Source of the DNA: Aquisalimonas sp.
GTDB taxonomy: Bacteria; Pseudomonadota; Gammaproteobacteria; Nitrococcales; Aquisalimonadaceae
Direction of reading: 5' to 3'
DNA length: 6,994 bases
NCBI GenBank assembly: GCA_007127625.1
Contig: SKYZ01000445.1
Span: 1-6,994 of the forward strand
The notes beneath the pieces are model-generated. The model saw nothing but the letters and a program-made list of their open reading frames with translations. It was not told the DNA's origin and did no database searches. Below, piece after piece: positions 5,388 through 6,994 of this stretch. Positions within the stretch are counted from its first letter, which is position 1, and each line of letters begins with the position of its first letter. The translations under genes and the position numbers were made by a program.

Positions 5388-6878
5388 GTGCATTATCCCC
5401 GGATGCTCACTCGCACCCTGGATCTACGTCGCTTATTGCTTCTTGCCAGCCTGTTGGTGGGCGCAGCACTGATCCTCGGCCAGTCGGTCCTGGCCGGGGA
5501 TCAGCTCCCGCCCTCCATCCAGAAGGTTCTGGACGAATGGAACGTGCCCGGGGAGGCCGTAAGCATTCTCGTGCAGGCGCGCGGCGAGTCGCAACCACGC
5601 CTGCGCGTGAATGCGGAGACGCCGCGCAACCCCGCCTCGGTGATGAAACTGTTCACCACCTACGCGGCCCTGGAGGCCCTGGGTCCCGCCCACACCTGGG
5701 AGACCAGGGTTCATGCCGGTGGCCCCGTTCGCGACGGGCGACTCCAGGGGGACCTCTGGTTCGAAGGTGGTGGCGACCCGTTTCTGACGGCCGAGGACTT
5801 CTGGAGCCTGCTGGGATCGCTGCGCCGTCGCGGCATTGAGCACATCGACGGCGACCTGGTCTTCGACACCAACCGGTTCGCAGCCACGGCGCGGGACCCG
5901 GGCGCCTTCGACAACCGGCCGTATCACGCCTACAACCAGTCGCCACACCCGCTGCTGGTCAACCTCAACGCCATCAAGTTCGAGCTGGAATCACTCCAGG
6001 CCGGTGAAGGGGTCAGGGTGTCCATGCACCCGCCCCTGCGCAACCTGCCGGTGGAAAATCGCCTCCGTGCCGATCCCTCCGTCTGGTGCGGCGCGTACCG
6101 TTGGCATGTGGATTACCGGGTGGGCGGCGACGCTGAGGCACCGCTGGCGGTGCTGGAAGGCCGCCAGGGCGCCGGTTGTGGCCCACGCCGACTGCACCGC
6201 GCCGGCCCGCCCGTGGAAACCTACGTCCACGGCCTGTTCGATGCCCTGTGGACACACTGGGGTGGCGAGTTCTCCGGTGACTGGCGCACGGGCACCTGGG
6301 TCGACACCGCTGCGGAACCCCTGGTCCGCCACCCGTCGCGCCCATTGGCTGAGGTGGTGCGGGTAACCAACAAGTTCAGCAACAACGTCATGGCCCGCCA
6401 ACTCGCCCTGAGCATTGCCGCGGAGCGAGGACTCCGGCCGGCATCCGAGGCGGATGGCCGTGCAGCCGTGATGGAGGTCCTGCGAAGCAGCGGTCTGGCG
6501 CTGGACGGATTCCAACTGGATGAGGTCGCGGGGCTGTCCCGGGACAACCGCATCACCGTTGAGCACGTCGCCGAACTGCTCGACCACGCCTATACCAGCA
6601 TGGTCATGCCTGAATTCCTGGCATCCCTTCCCATGACGGGGGTGGACGGCACTTTGCGCAACCGGTTCAGCGGGGAGCCGGAAGCCGGCCGCATCCGTGC
6701 GAAAACGGGCTCGATCAATCACGTCTCCGGCATCGGCGGGTACGTGCGGAACCGCGACAACGAGGATCTGATCATCGCCGTGCTGGTCAATCACCAAGAT
6801 GCCCATCGCGGCTCGGGAACTGCCATCCAGAACGCCGTGCTGCGCTGGGCGTTCAACCGCGCCCCGGCCGCGCTGTAA
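5388..6878 (+). CDS. dacB: D-alanyl-D-alanine carboxypeptidase/endopeptidase (PBP4, class C)
   Basis: A 496-residue periplasmic low-molecular-weight penicillin-binding protein (peptidase family S13). It trims the terminal D-Ala from peptidoglycan stem peptides and/or cleaves cross-links. A basic N-terminus and hydrophobic stretch (about 11-30) form a signal peptide, probably cleaved after 'SVLA' near residue 36. The three active-site motifs are present: SVMK (S84 nucleophile, K87), SNN (S331-N333) and KTG (439-441, 'RAKTGSINHVSG'). The gap of about 245 residues between the first two motifs holds the extra domains typical of PBP4. Length is close to E. coli DacB (477 aa). Start: the GTG at 5388 has GGAGG 7 nt upstream; the ATG at 5403 is too far from it. 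The 67 bp after smtA show no convincing terminator, only a weak 5-bp dyad (5334-5348), so read-through from the metallothionein operon is possible. Confidence 0.95.
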   Translation: MHYPRMLTRTLDLRRLLLLASLLVGAALILGQSVLAGDQLPPSIQKVLDEWNVPGEAVSILVQARGESQPRLRVNAETPRNPASVMKLFTTYAALEALGPAHTWETRVHAGGPVRDGRLQGDLWFEGGGDPFLTAEDFWSLLGSLRRRGIEHIDGDLVFDTNRFAATARDPGAFDNRPYHAYNQSPHPLLVNLNAIKFELESLQAGEGVRVSMHPPLRNLPVENRLRADPSVWCGAYRWHVDYRVGGDAEAPLAVLEGRQGAGCGPRRLHRAGPPVETYVHGLFDALWTHWGGEFSGDWRTGTWVDTAAEPLVRHPSRPLAEVVRVTNKFSNNVMARQLALSIAAERGLRPASEADGRAAVMEVLRSSGLALDGFQLDEVAGLSRDNRITVEHVAELLDHAYTSMVMPEFLASLPMTGVDGTLRNRFSGEPEAGRIRAKTGSINHVSGIGGYVRNRDNEDLIIAVLVNHQDAHRGSGTAIQNAVLRWAFNRAPAAL

Positions 6879-6914
6879 CCGCCCACCGAAGACCCCGTCG
6901 CGGATGACGCGCAT

Positions 6915-6994
6915 TCACGGAGATGCCACCGTTGCATCACCGGTGTCGACACCTCCTGCGAGATGGCGCCCTAGGGCCTCCAGAAGTGCATCCA
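6915..6994 (-). CDS. Possible C-terminus of a convergent gene, truncated
   Basis: On the minus strand one frame is open from the window edge to a TGA at 6917-6915, coding 25 residues beginning 'DALLEALGRHLAGG' and ending 'ATVASP'. The Ala/Leu/Gly-rich helix-like composition looks like real protein, while the other two minus-strand frames close within this stretch. It would converge on dacB with a 36-bp gap. The fragment is too short to name. It contains a perfect 12-bp palindrome, GGTGTCGACACC (6942-6953), and a 10-bp one, GCCCTAGGGC (6968-6977). Alternatively the region is non-coding 3' sequence of dacB. Confidence 0.35.
   Translation of the reverse strand, partial: DALLEALGRHLAGGVDTGDATVASP

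Noticed and set aside
5991..6914. Minus-strand open frame of 307 codons opposite dacB
   Set aside because: It is antisense to the SNN and KTG motifs of dacB and no protein family is recognisable in it.

Overview
The window is G+C-rich (about two thirds by eye) and densely coded. Its gene content points to a gammaproteobacterium, possibly a halophilic or Ectothiorhodospiraceae-like one. The pointers are a tandem universal stress protein behind an FNR/Anr-type box, a PBP4-type DacB, an M1-like peptidase with an HExxHxWWGN core, and a proteobacterial SmtA-type metallothionein. The lineage is inferred from these families and codon style; nothing in the window is a taxonomic marker.

Left part (1-1640): the 3' portion of a short-chain dehydrogenase/reductase on the plus strand converges on a minus-strand tandem-domain universal stress protein (USP). 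A GC-rich hairpin lies between them. The 178 bp upstream of the USP gene are shared with the divergent peptidase gene and carry a near-consensus FNR/Anr site placed as in a class II activated promoter.

Middle (1641-4797): three plus-strand genes that look like one transcription unit. They are an exported M1-like metallopeptidase of an unusual subtype, a membrane-anchored matrixin-type metzincin whose catalytic domain is interrupted by a long coiled coil, and an unannotated 44-residue single-pass membrane protein starting 4 nt after the metzincin stop. Together they suggest zinc-dependent proteolysis in the cell envelope; no substrate can be read from the sequence.

Right part (4798-5320): a compact metal-resistance operon, SmtB-type ArsR repressor then SmtA-type metallothionein, joined by an ATGA overlap. 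Its promoter is overlapped by a TGAA/TTCA dyad typical of SmtB operators. The repressor mRNA appears to be leaderless or nearly so. The repressor keeps the complete alpha-5 zinc site, and the metallothionein keeps all nine cysteines and both histidines of the cyanobacterial SmtA pattern.

End (5321-6994): dacB, a periplasmic D-Ala-D-Ala carboxypeptidase/endopeptidase with all three active-site motifs, followed by what may be the C-terminal end of a convergent minus-strand gene that runs out of the window.

The points most worth a second look are the metzincin with an inserted leucine-heptad helical hairpin, its neighbouring small membrane protein, and the zinc-sensing metallothionein operon beside two zinc proteases.
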